This document shows positions 20,961 to 32,226 of a stretch of DNA of 64,000 nucleotides, in pieces. Location: positions 372,001-436,000 of the forward strand of contig OZ316892.1 of the NCBI GenBank assembly GCA_973895155.1, read 5' to 3'. The notes under the pieces are model-generated. The model was not told the DNA's origin. It ran no database searches and saw only the letters and a program-made list of their open reading frames with translations. Origin of the DNA: Marsupella aquatica (Eukaryota; Marchantiophyta). How positions within the stretch are numbered: position 1 is the stretch's first letter; every line of letters begins with the position of its first letter. The translations under genes and the position numbers were made by a program.

Positions 20961-23900
20961 CTATGGCTTCTTAAGCAATGTAGAGTTCCATAGGGCATTC
21001 ATCCCTTTCACATCAGATAATTTAGACTGGTTCTCCCCTGCATTGGCAAATGGCAATGCCACATCTACAAACACTTCAATCACACGCACTCGCAAGAAAG
21101 GGCTTTCAAAATCTGCACAATGAAACTTATCTTCTCCTAGCAGCCCTGTCACCTCACCTTCTGCCACTATCATGGAATTGTCCACAACGCACTTCATCTT
21201 CACCAAATCTCCTCTTGCAAACTGTGAACAACACATTTTGTTAAAAATGCAATAAACAGAAATTGAAAGATAGAAGAACACTCAAATCAAACACACATTT
21301 ACCTTTGCAATGGGGTTAGGAGACTACATTGGTTTCTTCTGTGCAGGTGATGCATTTGCTGAGGATGCTTTCTTCCTTTTCTTCTTTCCCTTTCTAGTTG
21401 ATGGAGTGTCATCCTGCTCACTTGGAACAGGAGTTTCTTTTGGCAACTCAGATGATTCTGGGGTTACATCTGGTGTCAACTGAGTCGACTTATCCTCTGG
21501 CAACTGAAAGGCATCTGAAATGGCTTCTTTGGGCAACTTAGATGGCAAAAGGTTCACTTCCAATAATTCAGTTTGCTTCAGAGTACTGTTAGCTGTGTCA
21601 GTTGGTCTTCCTTGTGACACAGGAGGCTCCCCTAAAGATGCTGTCATAAAACACACACAAAAGAAATGCATAAACAAACATGTATACACCAGCAACATAT
21701 AATCACACTAAAAACATGCAAGAACATTATAAACATGCAATGACATATACACATCACAAGAATTACATTGAATGGACAGTGTATACATGATAGAGAATTT
21801 TACCTTCATTATCGCCTGAAAAAGTAAGAGATCGCTTTCTACTACCTTGTTTGGTAGCTGTAGTCAACTTACTGTGACTAGGCACAACTGTTGGAACTTG
21901 TGCATTACTGGTTTGATGTGCCATCCACGTAGTCATCATGTTTGTCAACTCCCTCACAGTGCCTTTCAACTCAGCGACATCCAATTTCACAGCCCCAATG
22001 GAAGTGATCTCTTCTTTTGAATGTGGGGTCTGTAAATGAACCACAAACCAACACAACATTCTCACTGTCAAACTTACAAACGACACAACACTCTGTCAAA
22101 TGGAGAATGATGTACAAATCAAATTGGTATGACAATACTCACAGCTGATCCATGTCTGTATCCTTGCCCCAGTAAGCTAGCACTTTTACCCTCCCCACTT
22201 GCCAATGATGGGCTCACCTTTGCTCCCACAAAACTACCAGTCTGACCTTCTGCACTTGCCAATGATGGGCTCATTGTCACCTTTGGCAATCAACCCTAAC
22301 TACCATGGTTTTCTTTCAGGTCAGATATACCTGAGCTTGATCCTCTCTTCTGCTTCTGTTCAAACACACAATGAATGAGAATCACAGAGTCTGTTTTCAT
22401 GAAGATTCACAAACAAGACAGAATTGATAGTGAAAATGATAGACAATTGACCATTCTCTTTGCTGTTGCAGCATGCCCTCCTCTTCCAAAGTGAGAGGTA
22501 TCTTGCACTCGTGCTCTTTTATCAGTCATCTGTTTACTCAAAGATATCAATGTTGGACTGGTAAAATGAGATACCAAAGCTGCCCATTTCTTTGGATCAA
22601 CACCAGATGGCCCAGGTTTGGTTGGATCCTCATTGCAAACTTTCTTCCAGTAAACATGCATTTTATGGCGCTCTCTCTTCAATATGCCACGACAATGTCT
22701 CTGGAATTTGGTCTTAATAAATTCCCCACCCACATACTTCCACTCAGCTGCCATGTTATTCCACACTGTGGTTGTATGAACTTGTGGATGATCAGTCCAT
22801 TTTGGCTTTGATACATCAAAGACTCTGAGTACTTTGCCACGAAGTTCCTCCAACCAGTATTGTTTGTTGCCATCAGAATCATCAATATCATTGTCATAAA
22901 TCTGCATTTCACAAACAATGTCAATTTATAACTTTGGAATTTATGCAGAGTCCAGGTTTTATACACACAACAACAGAGAGGATCAGATTTGATCACCCTA
23001 TTCATTAAAAGTGTATTTTATTTTGTTCACTTTTAGTCCTCTAAATGTTCACTTTTTGGTCTCTAAATGTACACTTTTTAAACCCAAAAGGTACACTATG
23101 GTATAATACTCTACACCTAAATGATCAATTGTAAACTTGAGGTGACAAAAATGATCTTGACTAGAAGAAGTCTCATCCTAGTTCATTTACAAAGGATGAA
23201 CATGGTGGTACATCTGATGGCCATCAACTTTGTTTCTTGCCTAATTGTACACTTTTTGAAGGCCAAATGTACACTTTGTGTTGCCCAAATGTTCATAAAT
23301 TGAATAATAATTCACTTTTAATGAATAGATTGATTTTGTCTAAATCTACATTCAAAAAAAGTACAATACTCACTTTAATGTGTTTGGGCAAATCTCCGTG
23401 ATCCCTTCGTTGTTTGGCAGTATTATCAAACTGCTTCTTAGCATGCCTTCGTTCCCTGCGCATCTCAGAGGCCCCGCCTGCAATGCACACACATGCATTC
23501 AATCAAAAAATATGTACATGATTGAAAAGTTGAGCAAATGCTCTTGCATATGCATGACGAGCAGATTGTGTATTACCTGAAGATCCTCTGGAATGTAGTA
23601 CATCAGATTGACCTGATCTGCCTTCAGATGCTGATGGAACCACTAAACAAACACACAACACCAAAGCACTTCAATTAATTTCATTTCCAAGTAGAATATC
23701 AACTTCCAAACACACCTGAAAAGTAGAACAGTACAATCCACTCACTTTCATATAAGAGTCCAGTGTCTGGGTCTTTCCAACATCTCACCAGCCCACCTCC
23801 ACCAGGCCCAGTCTTCTTAGGACCACGATTTTGTTTCTGTACCTACATCATGGAAAAATGTAAGCATATCAACATATAATTTGAAAAAGGGACAAGGATC

Positions 23901-24195
23901 CCTTCCTATTAGGATGATGAAGTTCAAGCATTACCTGTTGTTCACTCTCTGGTTCTGACCCTCCAATGTCAGAGTCCTCAGTGTCATACTCAGAAGGAGA
24001 ACCATAGCCATCATCACCACACTCTGCCATGTTCACCTTGGTAACTTCTGATAGTCTAGAGCTCCTCCTCTTTGGCAATGTTTCAGTTGAAGTACCTTTC
24101 ACCAAAGTAGGCTTTCCTCTCTCTCGTTGTACATGTGTGGTTGGGCCTCTAAGGAACAAAGCAATCATCAACATACACCAATGCAGATCAAACAT
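20961..24195 (-). CDS. CACTA TNPA/Ptta-like accessory protein, several exons
   Basis: A spliced minus-strand gene. Exons I can support are about 24149-23936, 23842-23746 (containing VRCWKDPDTGLLYE), 23643-23578, 23479-23375, 22905-22450, smaller ones at 22320-22350 and 21790-22030, 21330-21640, and a last exon 21221-20961. Most have AG/GT borders. The 22905-22450 exon resembles plant transposase Ptta/En/Spm (KWAALVSHF, then a G-R-G-G-H stretch). The last exon resembles the TNP1/En/Spm C-terminal domain (VAEGEV, then LRVRVIEVFVDVALP). These proteins bind the subterminal repeats and help transposition. Start codon and some borders are uncertain. Confidence 0.65.
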
Positions 24196-24569
24196 ACATG
24201 CAAAATGAATCTACAACACCGTAACACTAGTACTTATGTACAAGATCCCTACTAGTATGAGACCAATCTGGAATATGAAAACAGAACATGAACCTGACAA
24301 CTTCATCTACTGAATCAAATTTGCAACAGACATATTAACACACACATCAGCATGCAGCCTGGCCCCAGTCCTAGATCATGCATAATTTTGACATTATGCT
24401 CTATGTTCTGCTTTCGGGCCTCCTCATAAGGATTCACAGAATGTGACAACCCCTGCAATCTTCCTTTCACAGGCTGCATTCACCAACTGCACAAATGGGT
24501 AAACCATTAGTCTGATTTCATATATAGTCCATACATGTAGTCCATCTATGGACTTCACACACCTAAAAC
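24196..24569. other. spacer between the two CACTA genes
   Basis: Presumably 3' UTR of the transposase and promoter or first exon of the TNPA-like gene. No clear motif. Confidence 0.4.
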
Positions 24570-27500
24570 CTATTCACTACTTAGGCTTGCCCTTTCTTGC
24601 AGATCCCTCTGCATCTCTACCTCGTTTGGGACCAGTACTTGGTCTTGGATTTGCTCTGGCCTACAGGCCTTAGCCAATTTGATGTGTAATTTGGCATTGT
24701 TTTCCATTGTAGCATGGAAATCAACGTCTGTGTAATCACCTAACACCCTTGTGGACCTGGATTCTTTGTGGAGGATTGTTCTCCATGCTATCCCCTTCTC
24801 ATTGGGGTGGAAGAAAACCTGCTCCACTTGCTTTGGGAAAACGTAATCCATTTTCTTGGACACACCCAGTTCTCTATGGAAATTCACCTGCCAAAGACCA
24901 GACTCATAATACCTCATACTGGCAGAGGATTTAGGAGTCCATGATGGATCTGCCCATTTCCCTTTGAAAAGAATCACCTCTTTCCTCAAGCTGCCGTAAT
25001 TCAGTACTAAGATATCTGTCAAGGCCCCTACATACTGTACAGATTCTTCTCTAGTTGCGCCAGACCTGTCCACTCGCTTCTCAGTGAATGTCGAAGCCAT
25101 CCCAGAATCAAAAGTGCTGAATGCACCAGAATCACAATCACTCAAACACCCCAAGGATGGAATAGTCCTCCAGTGATGCCCATAGGCTCTGCATGCCCTA
25201 TACAGTCGTGCCTTCAAACTAGGTGGTGTGGAGTATGCAGATAGTAATGACCGCTCAGACTCTGTCTCAAAATTATGGGTATTGACTAATGTTTGAAACC
25301 ATTCCCTAAAAGGTGGCAGTTCTTGGCAGTCAAGGGGATATTCCACTGGTTTTCTTTGATTGGCAGGCTTCCTCATCCATTCCTTCCGGAAATCCACTCT
25401 TTGTTTGGTAACAGTCTCATTGGTAGCATCATATATCCTACATGGCAACAACAACACTCAAGACATTAGTGCACGATCCACCATGAATATACAAACACAA
25501 TGGGGCAGCATAATTATGATGCATATGGTACAGGGTTTACATACCTATACCATGGAGCCACTGTCTCTTCATTCTCCAATATATAATGATGCATGGCCAT
25601 CATTTCAGACCAATTCAAAGTTATCTCCTTTGCAGCCCCTTCCAAGACAATGCCTGCAACGCCAGCATCCTCCTCCAACTCCCAGGTTCGTTTTCCCTCT
25701 CCCTTAGCATCAATCATGTATTCAGAAAGGAATCCCAAAGACTCATCTAATACATAGCCTTCAGCCATAGAAGCCTCTGGACGTGCCTTGTTTCGTACAT
25801 AACCCTTCAAAACCTTCAGGTTCCTCTCTATTGGGTACATCCATCTGCCTGTAACTGGGCCACACAAGTCTAATTCCTCCACTAGGTGAATCATTAAATG
25901 GGTCAGAGAGTGAATGCAACATCCATCATCAAATTCTCATACATTGAAGGGTCCCACACCTTCGTACAGATCTGGCGATAGATATTGCTCATCCCAGCTA
26001 TGGCCAAGCGAACCCCTTCATCAAGTAATCCCATTGTTGCCAGAGGGAGAATCTGTTGCATGAGTTGGTGGAAATCATGTGATTTCAACCCAGAGAGTTT
26101 CTTGGATTTTGTAACACACTTTGCCAAAGAACTTGAAAAACCAGTGGGCCCTTTCAAGGTCAATAACACCTCCAAGAACCTTGTTCTTTCCTTCTTGCTC
26201 AGGCAATATGGGGCTGGGGGCATCAACAATTTGTCATCCTTACGTTTGGAAGCTGGATTGGGTACAAGCCATAGGTGTTGGCGCACCTGTAAGAGCTTCA
26301 GGTCTTCTCGCACAGAAGGAGTGTCCTTGGTCCCAATGATAGTGTGCACAATGTTGTGTGCAAGATTCTTCTCACAGTGCATGGGATCTAGACAATGGTT
26401 AATGAGTAGTTCCTGCAGTGGACACACAATTCAGAAATTAGGGCATTGAATACAACAATTACAAAATCTGGGCTACAGGAAGTAAACACATTTCAAAGTC
26501 ATATGAAGAGATTGCAGAAATTCATTGTAGTAGTATGGAGTCTTACGTTCCAATAGGGTAACTTGTACAGACCAGTAGCCCTCTTCACTCCATGCACCTT
26601 TATGGGGCAGCTCTCATCCTCAACCTTGGTTCCTCCCTTCTTCAAATATTATGTTGTCTCGTCTCCCCACTTCTTTCTATCAGAGCTTGACATTCTACAC
26701 GGTGCAGGTCGGCTCTCAATTGCACCATCAAAGTATTGTGCATTGTCTGGTCTACGAAAAAGATGCCTTGCTGCTAACCATCGACGATGGCCATTGTACT
26801 CTAATTTCTGCAAGTGCTTAGAACCACGTGCCACACATTTTGGCCCACAGATGACACATCCTTTGTATCCAGCGTGTTGTTGTCCAGATATTAAACCATA
26901 TGCAGGGTAATCATTGATTGTCCACAATAGCAAAGCCCTTAGGTTGAAGTGTTGAGACAATCCTAGGCGTGGCAATTTGTCAAAGCAGGGCACTCCTTTT
27001 GTCCACAACAGCTCCAGCTCCTCATAGAATGGGCCCAATATTATGTCCAGTTGTTCCTCTGTTACTGAATCAGGTCCTGGAATCAGCATAGCTAGCATGA
27101 CAAAGAACTTCTTGGTGGTAAGCCAAGGAGGTAAATTGTAATTCAACAACAAGATTGGCCAGGTAGACCAAGGTGTGGAATTATTCCCAAAGGGATTCAC
27201 CCCATCAAGTGCCAACCCAAATCGCACATTCCTTGGTTCAACTGCAAATTTTTTATCAATATTTGTATCCACATGCTTCCAAGCCTTGGAATCTGCTGCG
27301 TGCCGAACCATGTTGTCTGTGCTTCTATTCTCATGATGCCAAGTCATGAGTTTAGATGTACCAGTAGTGGCATACAATCTCTTCAACCTGGGAATTATAG
27401 GGAAATACCGCACCACCTTCCTTGCCTGTAATGAATTCCCCACTGTCTTCATCTTGGGCTGCTGACACACTGAACAGTTTTCTAACTTGGCATTCTCACC

Positions 27501-28406
27501 CCTAAAGAGCATGCAACCTTTCTCACAGATAGGGATTCTCTCATAATCCAAGCCAAGCTTTCTCAATAGCTGCTTTGCAGCATATAAGTTCTTGGGCAGA
27601 TTATGCTCTGCAGGCATACCATGCTCCCCCATCAAAGACAACAATGCATTCACTCCTTTGTTTGAGAATCCATGGCCATGACAGATGTTCAGCAGAAGCA
27701 ACATGAATGACACAACATCTATTTTGCTGCCTGGGAACAAAGGTTGCATTGTTGCATCTAAAGATAACTGTGCAGGATCAGTCTCCACAGGAGTTTTGGA
27801 GGTTTCAAGGGGGTTTACAGGATGGGCACCTCCTTCACTCTCATCATCCCCAAGTACAAAATCCAAGTCAAAATGGTCCTGATCATCTAGCTCATGCTTA
27901 GGGGATTCTTCACTGGTTCTCAGCAACGTTTCTTCCAGTAGAGCCCTGATATGTTCTTCGACATCTACAGTTGGATACTCTGGAACATCCACAGTTGGAT
28001 ACTCTGGAACATCTACAAATAAATGTTCTTCAACATCTATAGTTGGCTGTTGTGCACAGGTTGCCTGCTGAAGGTTTGCTACCCCCAATGCCTCAGGGCC
28101 ATGTTGTGACATGTAGTCAGCACCCCACTCTTCATCAGAAGAGTCCTGTCCCTCTCCCACCCACACTCGACATGCAGGGTACCGACCATGTTTAATAAGG
28201 TGCAGTCTAGCAGTATTCTGATTAGTCCTATAATTCCCTTTGCAGTTCACACAAGGGCAGTACATCTTATGGTCCCCACTCTTGTGGTAGGCCTTCTGTT
28301 CTCGAACCCACAAAGCATCATCACGATGTTGTACTCTAGCTGGATGGAGGAGCGACAACTTTGGAGTTCTACCCACACCTAACATATTATGTGGCAATTG
28401 TGCCAT
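24570..28406 (-). pseudogene. CACTA TNP2-type transposase, disabled
   Basis: Exons 28406-26547, 26412 to about 25545 and about 25437-24570, joined by good GT/AG borders (GAAC/GTAAGA at 26547-26546; CTGCAG/GA at 26413). The order is a transposase-associated zinc region (C-P-C-V-N-C...H, near residue 50), the Transposase_21 core (VRFGLALDGVNPFG, GHRRWLAARH, LDPMHCEKN), a DUF4218-like part (GPVTGRWMYPIERNLK) and a DUF4216-like C-terminus (QVFFHPNE, WRTILH). An in-frame TAA interrupts exon 1 at 26651-26649, and a CT dinucleotide expansion near 25907-25912 shifts the frame in exon 2. Both would abolish the transposase, so this copy can only move with help. Confidence 0.85.
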
Positions 28407-29006
28407 GCTAGCTTGATTGAAATTGTATTCAAACTATGATTTTCAAACTGAATCAGAGTGACATGCATACAAAATTGGGCCTACCGTCACAGTTGTACAA
28501 CCGATGCCAACCACAGTCCAATTGCTCAAACCCACAGAGCCCAGTTTCTCAAATCCACTATAGTAGGGCACCTTCTCCTTCTTGCATACAAATAGAGCAT
28601 CACATATAGTGTCATCAGAATGATACTATGAAAGTAAATCTCTCTGCCTTCATCATTTCCAGTATTTGTTTACCTATTAGGAATGTGAGCAGACAGGTTT
28701 GGAATAAGTAACGTTTGTGACACCAGTGACAAATTTACAAGTGAAGTTTAGACATCAATATGGAGGAAAGTCACACTCAAAGCACATGCTTGAAAATCGG
28801 AATCCTACCCTGGAAAAGATAATAAAGTTGATTTCTCAAAATTAATTGCCTCAATCCACAATGCACTGTCGTAGAGTGTGTATACATGAGGAGTTCATCA
28901 AACTGCATATAAATAGTCCACATGTTTTAGCACTCTGAAAATTGTTTAAGTCCACGTGAAACCATCAAAAAGCTCTATCTCAAGTTTGTGTTCCATCCAG
29001 CCTCAA
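28407..29006. other. spacer between transposase and PHD ORF
   Basis: Non-coding, AT-rich; likely the promoter region of the transposase gene and the 3' UTR of the PHD gene. Confidence 0.45.
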
Positions 29007-29678
29007 TCAAATCCAAGATATGTGGCTCCTAGCAGGAGTGCCTAGTGTAGGGTCAATGTCATGGTCAGGACAGTAAAACATCCCCTTCTTGGGCTGCCCA
29101 TGCGCTGAGTGATCCCAAATTGTTCGATCATGGGCAAATCCCCTCTGCTGGATAAACAGCAGGCAGTCCTTGTGCCATGCCTTAGGACACCTCATGCACT
29201 GAACCAAAAAGCCATTAGCCCCATCATTGGGCCCCTGTCCACAAGTAAGACAAATATGGAGTCCACATGATGTTGTGCCAGGAACCAAACACTGCCGACA
29301 GTAAAACCGGGCACAGAGAGAGTCTGGACATTTTCTTACCTCTTCACCAATTTTTCCAGACACATGGCACTTAAAGCAAGAATGTTTCTCATTCTTGCAA
29401 TCAACACAAAGCCATTCTCCAACATGGCCATCATCGAGGGATATAGTTGGGCATAGCCATTGCTGACCCAAAGGACAGGAAACATTCTTATGGAAATGTC
29501 GGTGGCAAGGCCCATCACAAACAATGAGATCCCCTCCCTCATCACAAATCGCACATACATGTGGACTATTCTGGTTAATCTCAATGTTTGAATATAAGGA
29601 CAATTGAGGTGCTTGAGAGGATTCACCTCTACAACGATTCATGGCCTTCTGCTTATTGCGAGCCATGGTCTTGCACAC
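29007..29678 (-). CDS. EDM2-like multi-PHD zinc finger protein
   Basis: 223 codons, uninterrupted. The Cys/His pattern makes at least two, probably three, zinc modules: C42-x2-C45...C54-x3-C58...H63...C91-x2-C94; C101-x2-C104...C117...C122/C127-x2-C130; C143-x2-C146...C161-x2-C164-x4-H169-x2-C172...C203-x2-H206. The spacing, the segment VCAICDEGGDLIVCDG, CMRCPKAWHKDC and the ending YCPDHDIDPTLGTP resemble the PHD region of the plant chromatin regulator EDM2, whose PHD fingers read histone H3 marks and control heterochromatin at transposon-bearing genes. The large C-terminal part of EDM2 is absent. The ORF lies just upstream of the CACTA transposase on the same strand. It may be a captured host gene fragment now carried by the transposon. 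Extra 5' exons are possible. Confidence 0.75.
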   Translation of the reverse strand: MCKTMARNKQKAMNRCRGESSQAPQLSLYSNIEINQNSPHVCAICDEGGDLIVCDGPCHRHFHKNVSCPLGQQWLCPTISLDDGHVGEWLCVDCKNEKHSCFKCHVSGKIGEEVRKCPDSLCARFYCRQCLVPGTTSCGLHICLTCGQGPNDGANGFLVQCMRCPKAWHKDCLLFIQQRGFAHDRTIWDHSAHGQPKKGMFYCPDHDIDPTLGTPARSHISWI

Positions 29679-31250
29679 TCAGACCCTACATCAGATTGTG
29701 AAACAAGAAGGAATAACAGTGTGCAGCATGACACAAAAGAATGAGGGTGCAACATAAAACATGACATGTAACCACAAGGGTGCAGCATAAACCAATGCTT
29801 TATAGATGGCAAAGCATTTAGGACTGAGCAGCGCAAATAACCTTGGCCTATGATTGGAAGCAATCACAAATATTGCAACCTGTATGCCTTCGCTTGCTGT
29901 ACAGCAGTGCTCACTCACCCTGCCTTTTTAAAATCTGTAAGGGCAACACAGAACAAATAGCAATTGAGTTTCAGCAAAGCATTCATTTGGCTCTCAAGTT
30001 TTAAAATGGACAGAGAAAACACAACAATGTGCACAACAAAGCACAGAGAGCAACAAAACTCTAGCAAACTGGGACTCAGGCAAGAGATACGAATTTTAGC
30101 AGCAAAATCAAATCAAGATTCGGACCTGTGAGTTCAACATGCAGTGCTCACTCACCCTGCCCTTTTTTTAAATCTGTAAAAATCAAGTTTTATTGTGTGC
30201 CTTCTACATCTTAAGCTGCTGCACACATTTGTTACAGAACCATAAGTTGATTTACTCTCAACAAGCTACTGGTCCACCCACTTTTTCAAAAGCTGCACCG
30301 TACTCTATCTTCGTGCACAAATGACTATACCGGGCTGCTGTCAGAGACCCTTACGAAGAATTTAAAATTGACCAAGCTGATTTTAGTTTAGTTTCGTCCA
30401 GTTTGCAGACCAAAGGAAATCATGTGGCTGTATTCATGGAGTTGTATTCATTGCTGTGTATGGATGTTGTGTGAACATCAGACAGTTAGCTGTAAATTAC
30501 CATAGTTGAAGAGCAAGGCTTGTACAAAAGCCACTAAGGAATTCTCTAAGGTGGCACAGCAGTTGGCAAACCACACACGAAACTCTGAAACTTTTTGGCG
30601 ACAAAATTCTACAGAGTCGCTGTTGGAATCAAGTGAGGATTCACCATACATGCCTGCACTTCTCTTCAGTAAAAAAAAGAGAAAAGAAAAGGGCTATGAT
30701 ACAGAGGGATGTCAAAAGAAGAGTAAGGAAACCAATTCATTGAGGAACATAGACAGACTAAGGAAAACATCATACAATGGAAAACTAAGGACTACATTGT
30801 AATAATAAGAGATCAAGCTCACCTTGCACCACAAAGATTGTCAGATGACAACAAGACAACAAACTGAACTGAACATAGCAGACAAATCCAACAAGTAGCA
30901 ATCAGAAATCAACAGCAGACAGACAGAGGACAACTCGGTCAGAACTCGGGCACTTGATTTAGTTGTGGTAAATAGCCGTTCAGGTTCTGGACAAGCAAGA
31001 GCAATACGTGAGCAGACTCCAGAAAAATCATCTCTTGAGATTGAGGAGAAAGGCATTTCCCAGCCAGCTTACCTATGTCTTGAAAAATGTATCGGACATC
31101 GTGGACGCTGGGCCTCAGCTGCTGGCCGCAAGGGAAGATTTTGCCAAAACAAACAATAAAGCTTGAAGATAGTTAAATTTCTTAGGTCTTTCTAAATGGG
31201 GACTGAATTAGCAATTAGAACCAGTAAACCCTGATCTTGGGCAGGCAGAG
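29679..31250. other. right internal part of CACTA element, non-coding
   Basis: It should hold the promoter of the PHD ORF. Short plus-strand frames (for example 30506-30802, Lys-rich) have no recognisable motif. TTCAACATGCAGTGCTCACTC-like sequence recurs (about 29905 and 30140), a local duplication. No CACTA terminus and no GTCAT-type subterminal repeats are seen before 31250. Confidence 0.45.
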
Positions 31251-31730
31251 TGTGATGCCTAGACAGGAATCACTCGGCCGGTTAAGTGGGTAAAGCAGGA
31301 AGGCACCCTAGGAACACCTTAGTATAGGGACAAAACAAGGAAAATATAAACAATTAGGGGCAACCATGGAACCCGGGCAGAGGCCGGAGGTAAGGCTGAG
31401 GGTGAAGGATTTCAAGGAAATCAAGGATTTTGCCAAGCTAGCTTTACCATTAACCAATATGCTCAAGGCAGGAGCAGACTTCGAACCCACACCCGAACGA
31501 GTCACAGCGGTGGTAGAATTAAAGCAGATGTTAGTAGAGGCCCCAGTCATGATAGCACCGGACTGGAACAAAGATTTTCATGTTTTTGTAGATGTCTCGG
31601 GCTTCTGTATTGGCTCAGTACTAAGTCAGTTGGATGAGAAAGGAAGGGACCATCCCATATACTTCGCAAGCCGTCAGCTTGCCGATGCCGAACGGAACTA
31701 CTCTACCACGGAAAGAGAAGCATTAGGAGT
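31251..31730 (+). mobile_element. internally deleted Ty3 copy
   Basis: Bases 31251-31406 are the first 156 bases of the Ty3 LTR; 31420-31730 are the thumb/RNase H part of its pol, identical as far as I can see to 49561-49871. About 13 filler bases (a scrambled GGATTTCAAGGAA) join them. The deletion fuses the first 14 codons of ORF1 in frame to pol, giving a 135-codon chimeric frame at 31366-31773. It ends where the next LTR starts. Confidence 0.88.
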
Positions 31731-32226
31731 TGTGATGCCTAGACAGGAATCACTCGGCCGGTTAAGTGGGTAAAGCAGGAAGGCACCCTAGGAACACCTT
31801 AGTATAGTGACAAAACAAGGAAAATATAAACAATTAGGGGCAACCATGGAACCCGGGCAGAGGCCGGAGGTAAGGCTGAGGGTGAAAACCCGATTAGGGT
31901 TAGGGCGCGTTAAGCGTCGGCGGCTAGGAAGGATCAACGGGAAGAAGGACCGGCAGAGGAGAGGGGTAAGGAGCGCTTGCAGGAGATGGTGGCTCATTTG
32001 CGAGCACGAACTAGGCAGACGACTACGGGAGGCCAACTACTGTCAGCTGCTTAGGCAAGCACTCGGGGAGAGAGTAGATACCGACGATCGACCTAAGGAG
32101 GGTATGAGCAACATCAATCAAGCGGCACATTTCTGGGGATGCCTGTTCGAACGGGCAATTGAGTACATCAAGACTTACGAGGACGAGGAATCAGAAAGGG
32201 CAGCTCGAGAACGGCAGGAGCTCGCT
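31731..32226 (+). repeat. first 496 bp of a Ty3 LTR, split by solo LTR
   Basis: Begins TGTGATGCC and matches 49872-50367 with about three substitutions. It stops at TCGCT (32222-32226), the target duplication of the solo LTR that follows. Its own continuation is found after that insertion, from 36887 or 41056. Confidence 0.88.

Larger units (their letters stand above)
19903..31250 (-). mobile_element. En/Spm (CACTA) DNA transposon, right end not seen
   Basis: The left end is CACTAGTAGAAAACAATG at 19903, preceded by a candidate 3-bp target TTG, and followed by 700 bases of repeated ATGAC/GTCAT motifs. Inside, all on the minus strand, are a TNPA/Ptta-like gene, a TNP2-type transposase and a PHD protein ORF. 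A matching CACTA terminus does not appear before 31250, where a Ty3 LTR begins; the right end is therefore probably displaced beyond the window by the Ty3 insertions, or deleted. That the PHD ORF lies within the element is an inference from this layout. Confidence 0.82.

Noticed and set aside
28900-31250. Right CACTA terminus before the Ty3 LTR
   Set aside because: I looked for TTTTCTACTAGTG-like ends and GTCAT subterminal repeats and found none; the end is outside the window or lost.
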